NCBI GenBank assembly: GCA_039808325.1
Contig: JBDHSU010000105.1
Coordinates: 1-14,570 of the forward strand
Direction: 5' to 3'
DNA from: JAFKKS01 sp039808325
GTDB taxonomy: Bacteria; Pseudomonadota; Alphaproteobacteria; Rhizobiales; Xanthobacteraceae
Length of the DNA: 14,570 bases
Shown here: positions 1-6,664 of the stretch, piece after piece
Layout of the letters: each line of letters opens with the position of its first letter
How positions within the stretch are numbered: position 1 is the first letter of the stretch
The notes under the pieces: model-generated
Databases searched by the model: none
Told to the model about the DNA's origin: nothing
The model's input: the letters and a program-made list of their open reading frames with translations, nothing else
Made by a program: the position numbers and the translations under genes

Positions 1-717
1 CAGATGCCGCTTCTGCCGGGCACGCACTTCTTTGAGAATTACTATCGCACGATCTTCATCGGCACGTCGGGCACGACGCGCGAACCGGTCGGGCGGATGC
101 TGTTCAACAGCGCGGTGATGGCGTTGTCGATCGCGTTGGGCAAGATCGCGATCTCGATCATCTCGGCCTATGCGATCGTCTACTTCCGGTTTCGTTTCCG
201 CATGGCGGCGTTCTGGCTGATCTTCATCACGCTGATGCTGCCGGTCGAGGTGCGCATCTATCCGACCTACAAGATCGCCGCCGACCTCAATCTGCTCGAT
301 ACCTACGCCGGCCTGGCGCTGCCGCTGATCGCGTCGGCGACGGCGACGCTTCTCTTCCGCCAGTTCTTCATGACGGTGCCGGAGGAACTGGTGGAAGCCT
401 CGCGCATCGACGGGGCGGGGCCGTTCCGCTTTTTCAAGGACACGCTGCTGCCGCTCTCGCGCACCAACATGGCGGCGCTGTTCGTCATTCTCTTCATCTA
501 TGGCTGGAACCAGTATCTGTGGCCGCTCTTGATCACCACGCGCGACGACATGCAGACCATCGTCATCGGCATCAAGAAGATGATCGTGACGTCCGACGCG
601 ATCACCGAATGGCAGATCGTGATGGCGACGGCGATGCTGGCGATGCTGCCGCCGGTCGCCGTCGTCGTGCTGATGCAGCGCCTGTTCGTGCGCGGCCTGG
701 TGGAGACGGAGAAGTAG
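1..717 (+). CDS. ugpE: sn-glycerol-3-phosphate ABC transporter, inner-membrane permease UgpE (5'-truncated)
   Basis: This is one of the two permease subunits of the importer for glycerol-3-phosphate and glycerophosphodiesters; it acts in the inner membrane. The reading frame is open from the first base, and the first visible ATG (4) is probably internal. Family members are about 280 residues and 237 are visible from that ATG, so about 40 N-terminal residues probably lie upstream. The cytoplasmic EAA loop that docks on the ATPase is clear (EELVEASRIDGAG, about residues 127-139 of the visible part). Several hydrophobic segments are present, and stretches such as ITLMLPVEVRIYPTYKI and the C-terminal GLVETEK are UgpE hallmarks. 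It is followed by the cognate ATPase ugpC after a 123-bp repeat-containing spacer. The substrate assignment rests on remembered family similarity, not on a search. Confidence 0.95.
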   Translation, partial: QMPLLPGTHFFENYYRTIFIGTSGTTREPVGRMLFNSAVMALSIALGKIAISIISAYAIVYFRFRFRMAAFWLIFITLMLPVEVRIYPTYKIAADLNLLDTYAGLALPLIASATATLLFRQFFMTVPEELVEASRIDGAGPFRFFKDTLLPLSRTNMAALFVILFIYGWNQYLWPLLITTRDDMQTIVIGIKKMIVTSDAITEWQIVMATAMLAMLPPVAVVVLMQRLFVRGLVETEK

Positions 718-840
718 CGAATAGTGAGTAGCGAATAGAGGGAGCGCGATGCCGACGGTGGGAATTGATCGAGCAATTGAGGGCGGCAGGCGGCGCTTTC
801 TCTTCGCTCTTCGCTCTTCGCTCTTCGCTTCGTGTGTCTC
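718..840. repeat. Heptamer repeat island between ugpE and ugpC
   Basis: The spacer holds two period-7 arrays. On the left, from 716, the units read TAGCGAA, TAGTGAG, TAGCGAA, then decay (TAGAGGG). On the right, 801-828 is four perfect tandem copies of TCTTCGC. The right array read in reverse complement (GCGAAGA) resembles the left unit, so the two arms are imperfect inverted repeats: 10 of 13 positions match when GAGTAGCGAATAG is compared with GAAGAGCGAAGAG. A transcript through the operon could fold here. The right array ends 12 bases before the ugpC ATG, where no Shine-Dalgarno sequence is visible. The copy number may vary between strains by slippage. Confidence 0.8.
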
Positions 841-1899
841 ATGGCCGGGGTGAATTTCAGCGCGGTCCGCAAGGTCTATCCGGGCGGCGTCGAGGCGGTG
901 AAGGACGTCGCCTTCGATGTGCCGGACGGGGCGTTCTGCGTCCTCGTCGGGCCCTCGGGCTGCGGCAAGTCCACGCTGCTGCGCATGGTGGCGGGCGTCG
1001 AAACGGTGACGTCGGGCGCGATCAGGATCGGCGGGCGCGTCGTCAACGATATCGAGCCGGCGGACCGCGACATCGCGATGGTGTTCCAGAACTACGCGCT
1101 CTATCCGCACATGAGCGTCTACAACAACATGGCTTACGGCCTGCGCAATCGCCGCGTGCCGAAGCCCGAGATCGACCGGCTGGTGCGCGACGCCGCGAAG
1201 ATTCTGGAAATCTCCGACTATCTCGACCGCAAGCCGCGCGCGCTCTCGGGCGGGCAGCGCCAGCGCGTCGCCATGGGCCGCGCCATCGTGCGGCAGCCGA
1301 AGGTTTTCCTGTTCGACGAACCGCTCTCGAACCTCGACGCGAAGCTGCGCGTCTCCATGCGCGTCGAGATCAAGAAACTCCAGAAGAGCTTCGCGACCAC
1401 CTCGATCTACGTCACCCACGACCAGCTCGAGGCGATGACGCTCGCCGACATGCTGGTGGTGATGAACGCCGGCCAGGTCGAGCAGATCGGCGTCCCGCTC
1501 GCCGTTTACGAGAAGCCGGCGACGACCTTCGTCGCCGCCTTCATCGGGGCGCCGCCGATGAATCTCCTGCGCCTGCAGGAGCGCGAACTCGCGGGCATCG
1601 GGGGCTTGCGCGTCGTGCCTGCGGAAGGCGGCATCGTCGGCGTCCGGCCGGAAGACCTCGACCTCGCGCCGGCGGGCACCGTTCCCGAAGGCGCCTTCGC
1701 CCTGCCTCTGACGGTCGAGGCCGCCGAGCGCGTCGGTCCGGAGAGCTTCGTCTACGGCACGCTCGATCGCGGCGGCACCGTCGTCGTGCGCTTGCCGGGG
1801 CAGGCGGTGCCTTCCGTCGGTGAAAAGGCGGTGGCGGTTGCGCGTCGCGGCAAGCTGCATATCTTCGCCGCCGACGGCCGCAAGCGGCTCGATTCCTGA
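841..1899 (+). CDS. ugpC: sn-glycerol-3-phosphate ABC transporter ATP-binding protein UgpC
   Basis: This is the cytoplasmic ATPase that drives the Ugp importer. It has 352 residues, the usual length for the family. Visible motifs are Walker A GPSGCGKST (37-45), Q-loop Gln83, signature LSGGQ (135-139), Walker B VFLFDEP (155-161), D-loop SNLD and switch His193. The C-terminal third (about 235-345, with GVRPEDL) is the regulatory TOBE/OB region typical of the MalK/UgpC subfamily. I chose the ATG at 841 because it gives the expected N-terminus (MAGVNFSAVRKVYPGG). A GTG at 832, three codons upstream, is possible. Neither has a recognisable ribosome binding site, because a TCTTCGC repeat array sits directly upstream. 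The specific substrate is inferred from the neighbouring ugpE. Confidence 0.95.
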   Translation: MAGVNFSAVRKVYPGGVEAVKDVAFDVPDGAFCVLVGPSGCGKSTLLRMVAGVETVTSGAIRIGGRVVNDIEPADRDIAMVFQNYALYPHMSVYNNMAYGLRNRRVPKPEIDRLVRDAAKILEISDYLDRKPRALSGGQRQRVAMGRAIVRQPKVFLFDEPLSNLDAKLRVSMRVEIKKLQKSFATTSIYVTHDQLEAMTLADMLVVMNAGQVEQIGVPLAVYEKPATTFVAAFIGAPPMNLLRLQERELAGIGGLRVVPAEGGIVGVRPEDLDLAPAGTVPEGAFALPLTVEAAERVGPESFVYGTLDRGGTVVVRLPGQAVPSVGEKAVAVARRGKLHIFAADGRKRLDS

Positions 1900-1912
1900 G
1901 CCTTTCCCAGAT

Positions 1913-1941
1913 CTTGCGGTGCGCGGCGGATTACCCCATAT
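1913..1941 (+). promoter_or_regulatory. Sigma-32 (RpoH) heat-shock promoter of hsp20
   Basis: CTTGCGG (1913-1919), a 14-base spacer, then CCCCATAT (1934-1941). The -10 element matches the RpoH consensus CCCCATnT completely, the -35 keeps the core CTTG, and the spacing is normal for RpoH. Transcription would start near 1948-1950. The promoter begins 13 bases after the ugpC stop codon, so the heat-shock unit should be transcribed independently of ugp. Direct sequence reading; not tested. Confidence 0.8.
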
Positions 1942-1949
1942 GAAGATTG

Positions 1950-2036
1950 TCCCACGCCGCCTCGGCGGCGTGGGGTGATCGGGGCGCCGCTTTTGGGCCC
2001 CTATCAAAGTCGCTTGAGAATAAGGGCTTTGACATG
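1950..2036 (+). promoter_or_regulatory. Predicted ROSE-type RNA thermometer in the hsp20 leader
   Basis: The leader folds on paper into three hairpins. The first is a perfect 10-bp GC-rich stem (1951-1960 with 1965-1974, loop CTCG). The second is short: GGGGC 1981-1985 with GCCCC 1997-2001. The third covers the ribosome binding site: 2004-2011 pairs with 2025-2032, G2012 is bulged, and 2013-2015 pairs with 2022-2024. The Shine-Dalgarno AAGGG (2022-2026) is fully inside this stem, seven bases before the ATG. The strand opposite it contains UCGCU (2010-2014), which matches the U(U/C)GCU motif of ROSE elements. ROSE elements repress rhizobial small heat-shock genes at low temperature and melt when warmed. 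The pairings are seen; thermosensing is inferred. Confidence 0.7.
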
Positions 2037-2459
2037 TCTCGTATGCCGACGCTCTCCAGTCCGTTTCTTCTTGGTTTTGACGAGATCGAGCGCGTGCTCG
2101 ACCGTGTTGCGAAGGCCGCCGACGGCTACCCGCCGTACAATATCGAACGCGTCCCGCACGACGAGAAGAATCCGGACCGATTGCGCATCACGCTGGCGGT
2201 GGCGGGCTTCACCCGCGATCAGCTCGACGTGACGATCGAGGAGAGCCAGCTCGTCATCCGTGGCCGTCAACGCGAAGACAAGGGGCGCGAATACCTGCAC
2301 CGCGGCATCGCCGCGCGGCAGTTCCAGCGCACCTTCGTTCTCGCCGAAGGCATGGAAGTCTTGCGGGCGGACCTCAAGCACGGCCTGTTGTCGATCGACC
2401 TCGTGCGTCCGCAGCCGGAGCGCGTGGTGAGAACGATCGCGATCGCCGAGCACGAGTGA
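2034..2459 (+). CDS. Hsp20/alpha-crystallin-family small heat-shock protein (IbpA/HspD-like)
   Basis: This is a cytoplasmic ATP-independent holdase that binds unfolding proteins during heat stress and hands them to DnaK/ClpB. It has 141 residues. The N-terminus carries GYPPYNIER (31-39), typical of rhizobial class A small Hsps. The alpha-crystallin domain spans about 37-128 and contains the A-x-x-x-x-G-x-L signature (112-119, ADLKHGLL). The C-terminal IxI tail motif is IAI (135-137). I chose the ATG at 2034 because the protein then starts like its relatives and AAGGG lies seven bases upstream; the frame is open further back to 1947 but would run through the leader hairpins. A sigma-32 promoter and a ROSE-like leader precede it, and a DUF1150 gene follows. 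The exact paralogue name is uncertain, so no symbol is given. Confidence 0.95.
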   Translation: MSRMPTLSSPFLLGFDEIERVLDRVAKAADGYPPYNIERVPHDEKNPDRLRITLAVAGFTRDQLDVTIEESQLVIRGRQREDKGREYLHRGIAARQFQRTFVLAEGMEVLRADLKHGLLSIDLVRPQPERVVRTIAIAEHE

Positions 2460-2530
2460 ACGCCGTTCAGGCATATGAAGCGAACCAGATCCCGGACTCG
2501 ACCGACAACTCTTGAAAGGAGTCGAGGGCC

Positions 2531-2797
2531 ATGAAGACCGAAGCACACACCACCGAAGTCAAGACTTTGTCGCCCGAACTGCTCGCCAATCTCGGCGGCG
2601 GCCAGATCGCTTATGTCAAGCCGATCCGCTCCGAGGATGTGCACGCGATGTTCCCGCAGGTGCCGGAGCTCGCGCCGGGCATGAAGCTGTTCTCGCTGCA
2701 TGCGGCGGACGGCACGCCGATCATGGTGACCGATACGCGGGAAGCCGCGATCGCCACCGCGCGCACGCATGAACTCGAAACCGTCAGCCTGCACTAA
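2531..2797 (+). CDS. DUF1150 family protein
   Basis: An 88-residue soluble protein of the alphaproteobacterial DUF1150 family, whose function is unknown. No signal peptide, membrane segment or cysteine is seen. Recognisable parts are the LGGGQIAYVKPI block (21-32) and LHAADGTPIMVTDTREAA (56-73). The ribosome binding site GGAG (2518-2521) lies nine bases before the ATG. It starts 71 bases after the hsp20 stop with no obvious terminator between, so it is probably co-transcribed from the heat-shock promoter; this hsp20-DUF1150 pairing recurs in Rhizobiales. A weak stem (ACTC 2508-2511 with GAGT 2519-2522) overlaps its ribosome binding site. A heat-shock accessory role is inference from context only. 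Confidence 0.85.
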   Translation: MKTEAHTTEVKTLSPELLANLGGGQIAYVKPIRSEDVHAMFPQVPELAPGMKLFSLHAADGTPIMVTDTREAAIATARTHELETVSLH

Positions 2798-2798
2798 G

Positions 2799-3275
2799 CT
2801 AAGCTGCCGGCGGCGGCTGATCGGAGACCGGCGGGGCGGACAGGATCGCGTAAATCGCTTCGCCATCCTCCGCTTCCCGCAGGGTCTTGGCGACGTCTTG
2901 CCCGCGCAGGAGCCGGGCGATTCGCGCCAGGGCCTTGAGGTGGTCCGCGCCGGCACCTTCGGGCGCCAGCAACAGACAGACGAGATCGACGGGCTGCCCG
3001 TCCAGCGCCTCGAAGTCGATCGGCCGTCCGAGCCGGGCGAAGATGCCGAATAGACGCGGCAAGTTCGGCAGCTTGCCGTGCGGAATCGCGATGCCGTTGC
3101 CGACGGCGGTCGAGCCGAGCTTTTCGCGCTGAATCAGCACGTCGAGGATGGCGCGCTCATTGCCGCCGGTCAGTTCCGCGGCCTTCGCCGCAAGCTCCTG
3201 CAGCGCTTGCTTTTTCCCGTTCACCTTGAGCGCCGGTAGAACGGCGTTCGGCGCGATGAGATCATCTAGGGGCAT
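2799..3275 (-). CDS. ptsN: PTS IIA-like nitrogen regulatory protein PtsN (EIIANtr)
   Basis: This is the terminal phosphate acceptor of the nitrogen phosphotransferase system (PtsP-NPr-PtsN). It regulates potassium, nitrogen and envelope functions through protein contacts rather than sugar transport. It has 158 residues, standard length, with a single PTS EIIA type-2 domain. The phosphorylated histidine is His66 in GNGIAIPHGKLP (59-70). The start at 3275 gives the usual MPLDDLIAPNAVLPALKVN beginning. It is the last gene of the rpoN-hpf-ptsN series, the classic position. It lies 128 bases after hpf, with a sizeable inverted repeat between them. Its stop codon sits one base from the stop of the convergent DUF1150 gene. 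Confidence 0.95.
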   Translation of the reverse strand: MPLDDLIAPNAVLPALKVNGKKQALQELAAKAAELTGGNERAILDVLIQREKLGSTAVGNGIAIPHGKLPNLPRLFGIFARLGRPIDFEALDGQPVDLVCLLLAPEGAGADHLKALARIARLLRGQDVAKTLREAEDGEAIYAILSAPPVSDQPPPAA

Positions 3276-3346
3276 CGATGAGCAATCCGGGAATGTAGCG
3301 GGGAGGGTTCATGCGGTCGGACCCGAATCGCGGTGTCCACCATGGC

Positions 3347-3395
3347 CGGTACGTTCCATCCGGCGGCGCAGGGCGCGGACCATAGGAACGTGCCG
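3347..3395. repeat. Inverted repeat in the hpf-ptsN spacer
   Basis: CGGTACGTTCC (3347-3357) and GGAACGTGCCG (3385-3395) are complementary over 11 positions except one, which is G-U in a plus-strand RNA and A-C in the minus-strand mRNA. The 27-base interior contains further short GC pairings. There is no following T-run on the minus strand, so a simple intrinsic terminator is unlikely. An mRNA processing or stability element between hpf and ptsN is possible. Confidence 0.45.
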
Positions 3396-3403
3396 CTCCC
3401 GGG

Positions 3404-4006
3404 TCAATGCCCGTCTTCGGCCGGAATCATCGGAGGATCGATCCAGCCGATGTGCCCGTCCGCGCGCCGATAGACCACGTTGATGCGGCCGTGCCCGGCA
3501 TGCCGGAACACCATCACGGCGGCCCCCCTGAAATCCAGCTCCTGCACCGCCTCGTTCACCGGCATGCGCTCGAGCGCCGTGGTCGATTCGGCGATGATCA
3601 CCGGGTGAAATTCTTCCGCCGGCTCCTCGTCGTGCTCAGGCGCCTCGATGATGTAGCTCGGCGCATCGATCGCGCGCAGACGCGCTTCCGACGAATTCAC
3701 CGCATGCGCGGCGCTGCGATCCTTGAGCCGGCGCTTGTATCGGCGCAGCCGCTTCTCGATGCGTATCACCGCCTGGTCGGCGCTGGCGTAGGCGTCCGAC
3801 GCGGTCGCTTCCGATTCGAGCGTGACGCCGGACGGGAGATGGATCGCGCATTCGGTGCTGAAGCCGAAACCTTCGCGGCGAACGGTTGCGTGCCCCGAGT
3901 AGCGGCCTTGAAAATATTTTTCCAGCGCTTCGGCCACCCGCGCCGCGATGCGTTCGCGAAGGGCCTCACCGATGTCGAGATTTTTTCCCGAGATACGAAA
4001 TGGCAT
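3404..4006 (-). CDS. hpf: Long-form ribosome hibernation promoting factor (HPF/RaiA family)
   Basis: This protein binds the 30S decoding centre in stationary phase or stress and, in its long form, pairs ribosomes into inactive 100S dimers. It has 200 residues. The N-terminal S30AE/RaiA domain covers about 1-98 (MPFRISGKNLDIGEALRERI..., with a basic KRLRRYKRRLKDR helix at 85-97). A variable acidic linker follows (about 100-138). The C-terminal dimerisation domain is about 140-196 (PVNEAVQELDFRGAAVMVFRH...IGWIDPP). Long HPFs have this two-domain form; the short enterobacterial HPF lacks the second domain. It lies 51 bases downstream of rpoN, the conserved order. AGAGG is present six bases before the ATG. 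Older annotations call it a sigma-54 modulation protein. Confidence 0.95.
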   Translation of the reverse strand: MPFRISGKNLDIGEALRERIAARVAEALEKYFQGRYSGHATVRREGFGFSTECAIHLPSGVTLESEATASDAYASADQAVIRIEKRLRRYKRRLKDRSAAHAVNSSEARLRAIDAPSYIIEAPEHDEEPAEEFHPVIIAESTTALERMPVNEAVQELDFRGAAVMVFRHAGHGRINVVYRRADGHIGWIDPPMIPAEDGH

Positions 4007-4057
4007 TGCGTGCCTCTGCTGTTAAACGACGCGCGGTGCGCACGAGACTTACAGCTA

Positions 4058-5599
4058 TTATATAGCGATGCCGGGCGCGGTTTGCTTTTCTCTCCGACGT
4101 TGGACCGAGGACGGGATTCGCATCGCTTCCCGGTATTTTGCGACAGTGCGACGGGCAATGTCGATTCCCGCCTCGCGTAATTTTTCCACGATGGTATCGT
4201 CGGACAGAATGTCGCTGGAACTTTCCGCATCGATGAGACGTTTGATGCGGTCGCGCACGGCTTCGGCCGAATGCGCGTTGCCGCCGTCGGCCGACGCGAT
4301 GGCGGAGGTGAAGAAGTATTTGAGCTCGAATATGCCGCGCGGCGTCGCCATGTATTTGTTGGCGGTGACGCGCGACACCGTCGATTCATGCATGCTGATC
4401 GCATCCGCGACGGTGCGCAGATTCAAGGGACGCAGATGCTGCACGCCATAAGCGAAGAATGCGTCCTGTTGCCGCACGATTTCCGTTGAGACCTTGAGGA
4501 CGGTGCGCGCGCGCTGGTCGAGCGCGCGCACAAGCCACGTTGCGTTCTGCAGGCAGTCGGCGAGGTAGCTTTTTTCACTGGCGTGGCGCGCCGACTTCGT
4601 GACCGCGGCGTAATATGTCTGATTGATCAGGACACGCGGCAGCGTCTCGCTGTTGAGCTCGACCTGCCAGCCGCCGTCCGGGCCGGTGCGCACGAGAACG
4701 TCCGGCACGACCGGCTGCACGAGCGACGAACCGAAGACGAGGCCGGGCTTCGGATTGAGGTGCCGGATCTCGGCGATCATCTCGGTGATGTCTTCGTCGT
4801 CGACGCCGCAGACCTTGCGCAAGGTCGCGAGGTCGCGCTTCGCCAGCAGTTCGATGTTGCCGATGAGCGCCTGCATCGCGGGATCGAAGCGGTCGCGCTC
4901 CTTGAGTTGGATCGCGAGACATTCGGCGAGATTGCGGGCGCAGATGCCGGTGGGATCGAAGGTCTGAAGCACCGCGAGCACGCTTTCCACTTCGTCCAGC
5001 GTGGCACCGAGCTTTTCGGCGACGGATGAGAGATCGTCGGTCACGTAGCCGGCCTCGTCGACGAGGTCGAGGAGGTAGGCGCCGATCAGCCGCCGCGCCG
5101 GGTCGGGGATGGCGAGCGCCAGTTGCTCGGCGAGGTGGTCGGCGAGCGTGTGCTCCGAAGACGCGAACGCCTCCGGATTGTAGTCGCCCGGCTCGCCGCC
5201 GCCGTTGCCGACCGACGCCCATTCCGATGCTTGCGCCGGCTCGCTGCGCGGCGAGACCGCCGGCATCTCGCCGTCGGCGGGAAATACGTTCTCCAGGTCG
5301 GTGTCGAGTTGTCCCTCGATCGCCTCGCGGCTGGTTTCGAGGTTGTCGTCCATCCAGGTGTCGGAGCGGGCGTCGTCAATGGAGGTGCCGCTTTCACCCG
5401 ACGCTTCCGTCTCGGGCGAATCGGCATCGCCATCGGCGCCGGGGTCGCGTTCGAGGAGGGGGTTGGTCTCAAGCTCGGCCTCGACATACGCGGCCAAGTC
5501 GAGGCTCGAGAGTTGCAGCAGCTTGATCGCCTGCATCAACTGCGGCGTCATCACGAGCCCTTGGCTCTGACGAATTTCAAGCTTCTGACTGAGTGCCAT
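4058..5599 (-). CDS. rpoN: RNA polymerase sigma-54 factor RpoN
   Basis: This sigma factor recognises -24/-12 promoters and needs AAA+ activators; in this group it controls nitrogen assimilation and related functions. It has 513 residues from the ATG at 5599, which gives the canonical MALSQKLEIRQSQGLVMTPQ start; the frame is open 31 codons further upstream but without family similarity. Region I is 1-50 (glutamine and leucine rich, activator responsive). Region II is a long acidic stretch, about 51-150. The core-binding region follows. The helix-turn-helix is around 393-417, and the RpoN box ARRTVAKYRE (482-491), which reads the -24 element, is intact. No clear Shine-Dalgarno sequence precedes the start. 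A 164-base spacer separates it from lptB, so it may have its own promoter. Confidence 0.97.
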   Translation of the reverse strand: MALSQKLEIRQSQGLVMTPQLMQAIKLLQLSSLDLAAYVEAELETNPLLERDPGADGDADSPETEASGESGTSIDDARSDTWMDDNLETSREAIEGQLDTDLENVFPADGEMPAVSPRSEPAQASEWASVGNGGGEPGDYNPEAFASSEHTLADHLAEQLALAIPDPARRLIGAYLLDLVDEAGYVTDDLSSVAEKLGATLDEVESVLAVLQTFDPTGICARNLAECLAIQLKERDRFDPAMQALIGNIELLAKRDLATLRKVCGVDDEDITEMIAEIRHLNPKPGLVFGSSLVQPVVPDVLVRTGPDGGWQVELNSETLPRVLINQTYYAAVTKSARHASEKSYLADCLQNATWLVRALDQRARTVLKVSTEIVRQQDAFFAYGVQHLRPLNLRTVADAISMHESTVSRVTANKYMATPRGIFELKYFFTSAIASADGGNAHSAEAVRDRIKRLIDAESSSDILSDDTIVEKLREAGIDIARRTVAKYREAMRIPSSVQRRREKQTAPGIAI

Positions 5600-5763
5600 G
5601 CGACGGGTCGGGCCTAAAATGCCAGTGTTCGTCAAATGGTTAACGGTTGGCCCGATTCTTGTATACGGGCCGTGCCGTCTTTTACCGCGCAATGGACGGG
5701 AAGGGAAATGGGCCGACCTCCTCCGTTTAGGAGAAGGGTGAACGGTCCGTCGGTGGCCGGCTT
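5600..5763 (-). other. lptB-rpoN spacer with two stem-loops
   Basis: No coding potential seen. On the minus strand there is an 8-bp stem including a G-U pair (5737-5730 with 5724-5717, loop UAAAC), not followed by a T-run, so it is a poor terminator. Closer to rpoN is a perfect 6-bp inverted repeat, GGCCCG 5649-5654 with CGGGCC 5666-5671. It flanks a TATACA-like hexamer that could be a -10 element for rpoN, but no well-spaced -35 is visible. Promoter assignment is therefore only a suggestion. Confidence 0.35.
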
Positions 5764-6633
5764 CTAAAGCCGGAACTCTTCGCCGAGATAGAGCCGGCGC
5801 ACCTCGGAATTCTGCACGATCTCGTCCGGCCGGCCCTCCATCAGCACCTCGCCGGAGTAGATGATGTAGGCGCGGTCGGTCAGGCCGAGCGTCTCGCGGA
5901 CATTGTGGTCGGTGATGAGCACGCCGATGCCGCGGTAGGTGAGGTGGCGGACCAGCGCCTGGATGTCGCCGACGGCGATCGGGTCGATGCCGGCGAACGG
6001 CTCGTCCAACAACATGTAGGCAGGGCGGGTCGCCAGCGCGCGGGCGATTTCGACGCGCCGCCGCTCACCGCCGGAGAGGGCGATCGAGGGCGTCTTGCGC
6101 AACTTGGTAAGCCCGAACTCCTCGAGCAGGCCGTCGATCTCCTTCTCCCGCTGCTTGCGGCTCGGCTCGACCGCTTCGAGCACGGCACGGATATTGTCCT
6201 CGACGTTGAGGCCGCGAAAAATCGAAGCTTCCTGCGGCAAGTAGCCGATGCCGAGCCGGGCTCGCTGGTACATCGGCAGGCCGGTGACGTCGTAGCCGTC
6301 AAGCTCGATGCGGCCGCGATCGGCTTTGATCAGGCCGGTCACCATGTAGAAGATCGTGGTCTTGCCCGCGCCGTTGGGGCCGAGCAGCCCCACCGCTTCG
6401 CCGCGGTCGACGTAAAGGCTCGCGCCCTTCACGACCTTGCGCTGGCCGAAGCTTTTTTCCACGCCGTGCACGGCGAGGAATCCAGTGCCGGCTTCGGCAT
6501 CCGCGGCCGCCGGCTGTCGCGCCCCGCCGGCGTTAAGGCTCGGACGCCGTGATTTGACCCGTGGCTTCAGTCGGCCCGTCATCTTGCCGAACATCGATGT
6601 CAGCCCGTTCTTCCGACTCGTGCGCGTCAGCAT
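5764..6633 (-). CDS. lptB: LPS export ABC transporter ATP-binding protein LptB
   Basis: This is the cytoplasmic ATPase of the LptB2FG complex, which extracts lipopolysaccharide from the inner membrane and pushes it along the LptC-LptA bridge. Motifs: Walker A GPNGAGKTT (85-93), Q-loop Gln134, signature LSGGE (186-190), Walker B YMLLDEP (206-212), switch His243. The C-terminal RLYLGEEFRL is typical of LptB. It has 289 residues against about 240 for E. coli LptB; the excess is a basic N-terminal extension of about 50 residues (KPRVKSRR at 23-30) before the ATPase domain begins at FLAVHGVEKSFG. I kept the ATG at 6633. An ATG at 6594 would shorten it by 13 residues but still leave most of the extension. 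It lies 31 bases after lptA. Confidence 0.96.
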   Translation of the reverse strand: MLTRTSRKNGLTSMFGKMTGRLKPRVKSRRPSLNAGGARQPAAADAEAGTGFLAVHGVEKSFGQRKVVKGASLYVDRGEAVGLLGPNGAGKTTIFYMVTGLIKADRGRIELDGYDVTGLPMYQRARLGIGYLPQEASIFRGLNVEDNIRAVLEAVEPSRKQREKEIDGLLEEFGLTKLRKTPSIALSGGERRRVEIARALATRPAYMLLDEPFAGIDPIAVGDIQALVRHLTYRGIGVLITDHNVRETLGLTDRAYIIYSGEVLMEGRPDEIVQNSEVRRLYLGEEFRL

Positions 6634-6664
6634 GGCAAACCAAGCCTTGGGAGCGAGACGGACA

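Noticed and set aside
801..828. TCTTCGC array as a CRISPR-like or direct-repeat array
   Set aside because: The units are contiguous 7-mers without spacers; this is a simple tandem repeat.
765..1823. 352-codon plus-strand open frame overlapping ugpC
   Set aside because: It is a frame-shifted shadow of ugpC: extremely Arg-rich, with no family motifs, while the ugpC frame has all ABC ATPase motifs.
1951..1974. 10-bp GC-rich hairpin as terminator of the ugp operon
   Set aside because: No T-run follows it, and it lies downstream of the sigma-32 promoter, so it fits better as the first hairpin of the hsp20 leader.
4575..5617. Several long open frames on both strands within rpoN
   Set aside because: All are shadows of rpoN, whose frame shows region I, the helix-turn-helix and the RpoN box.
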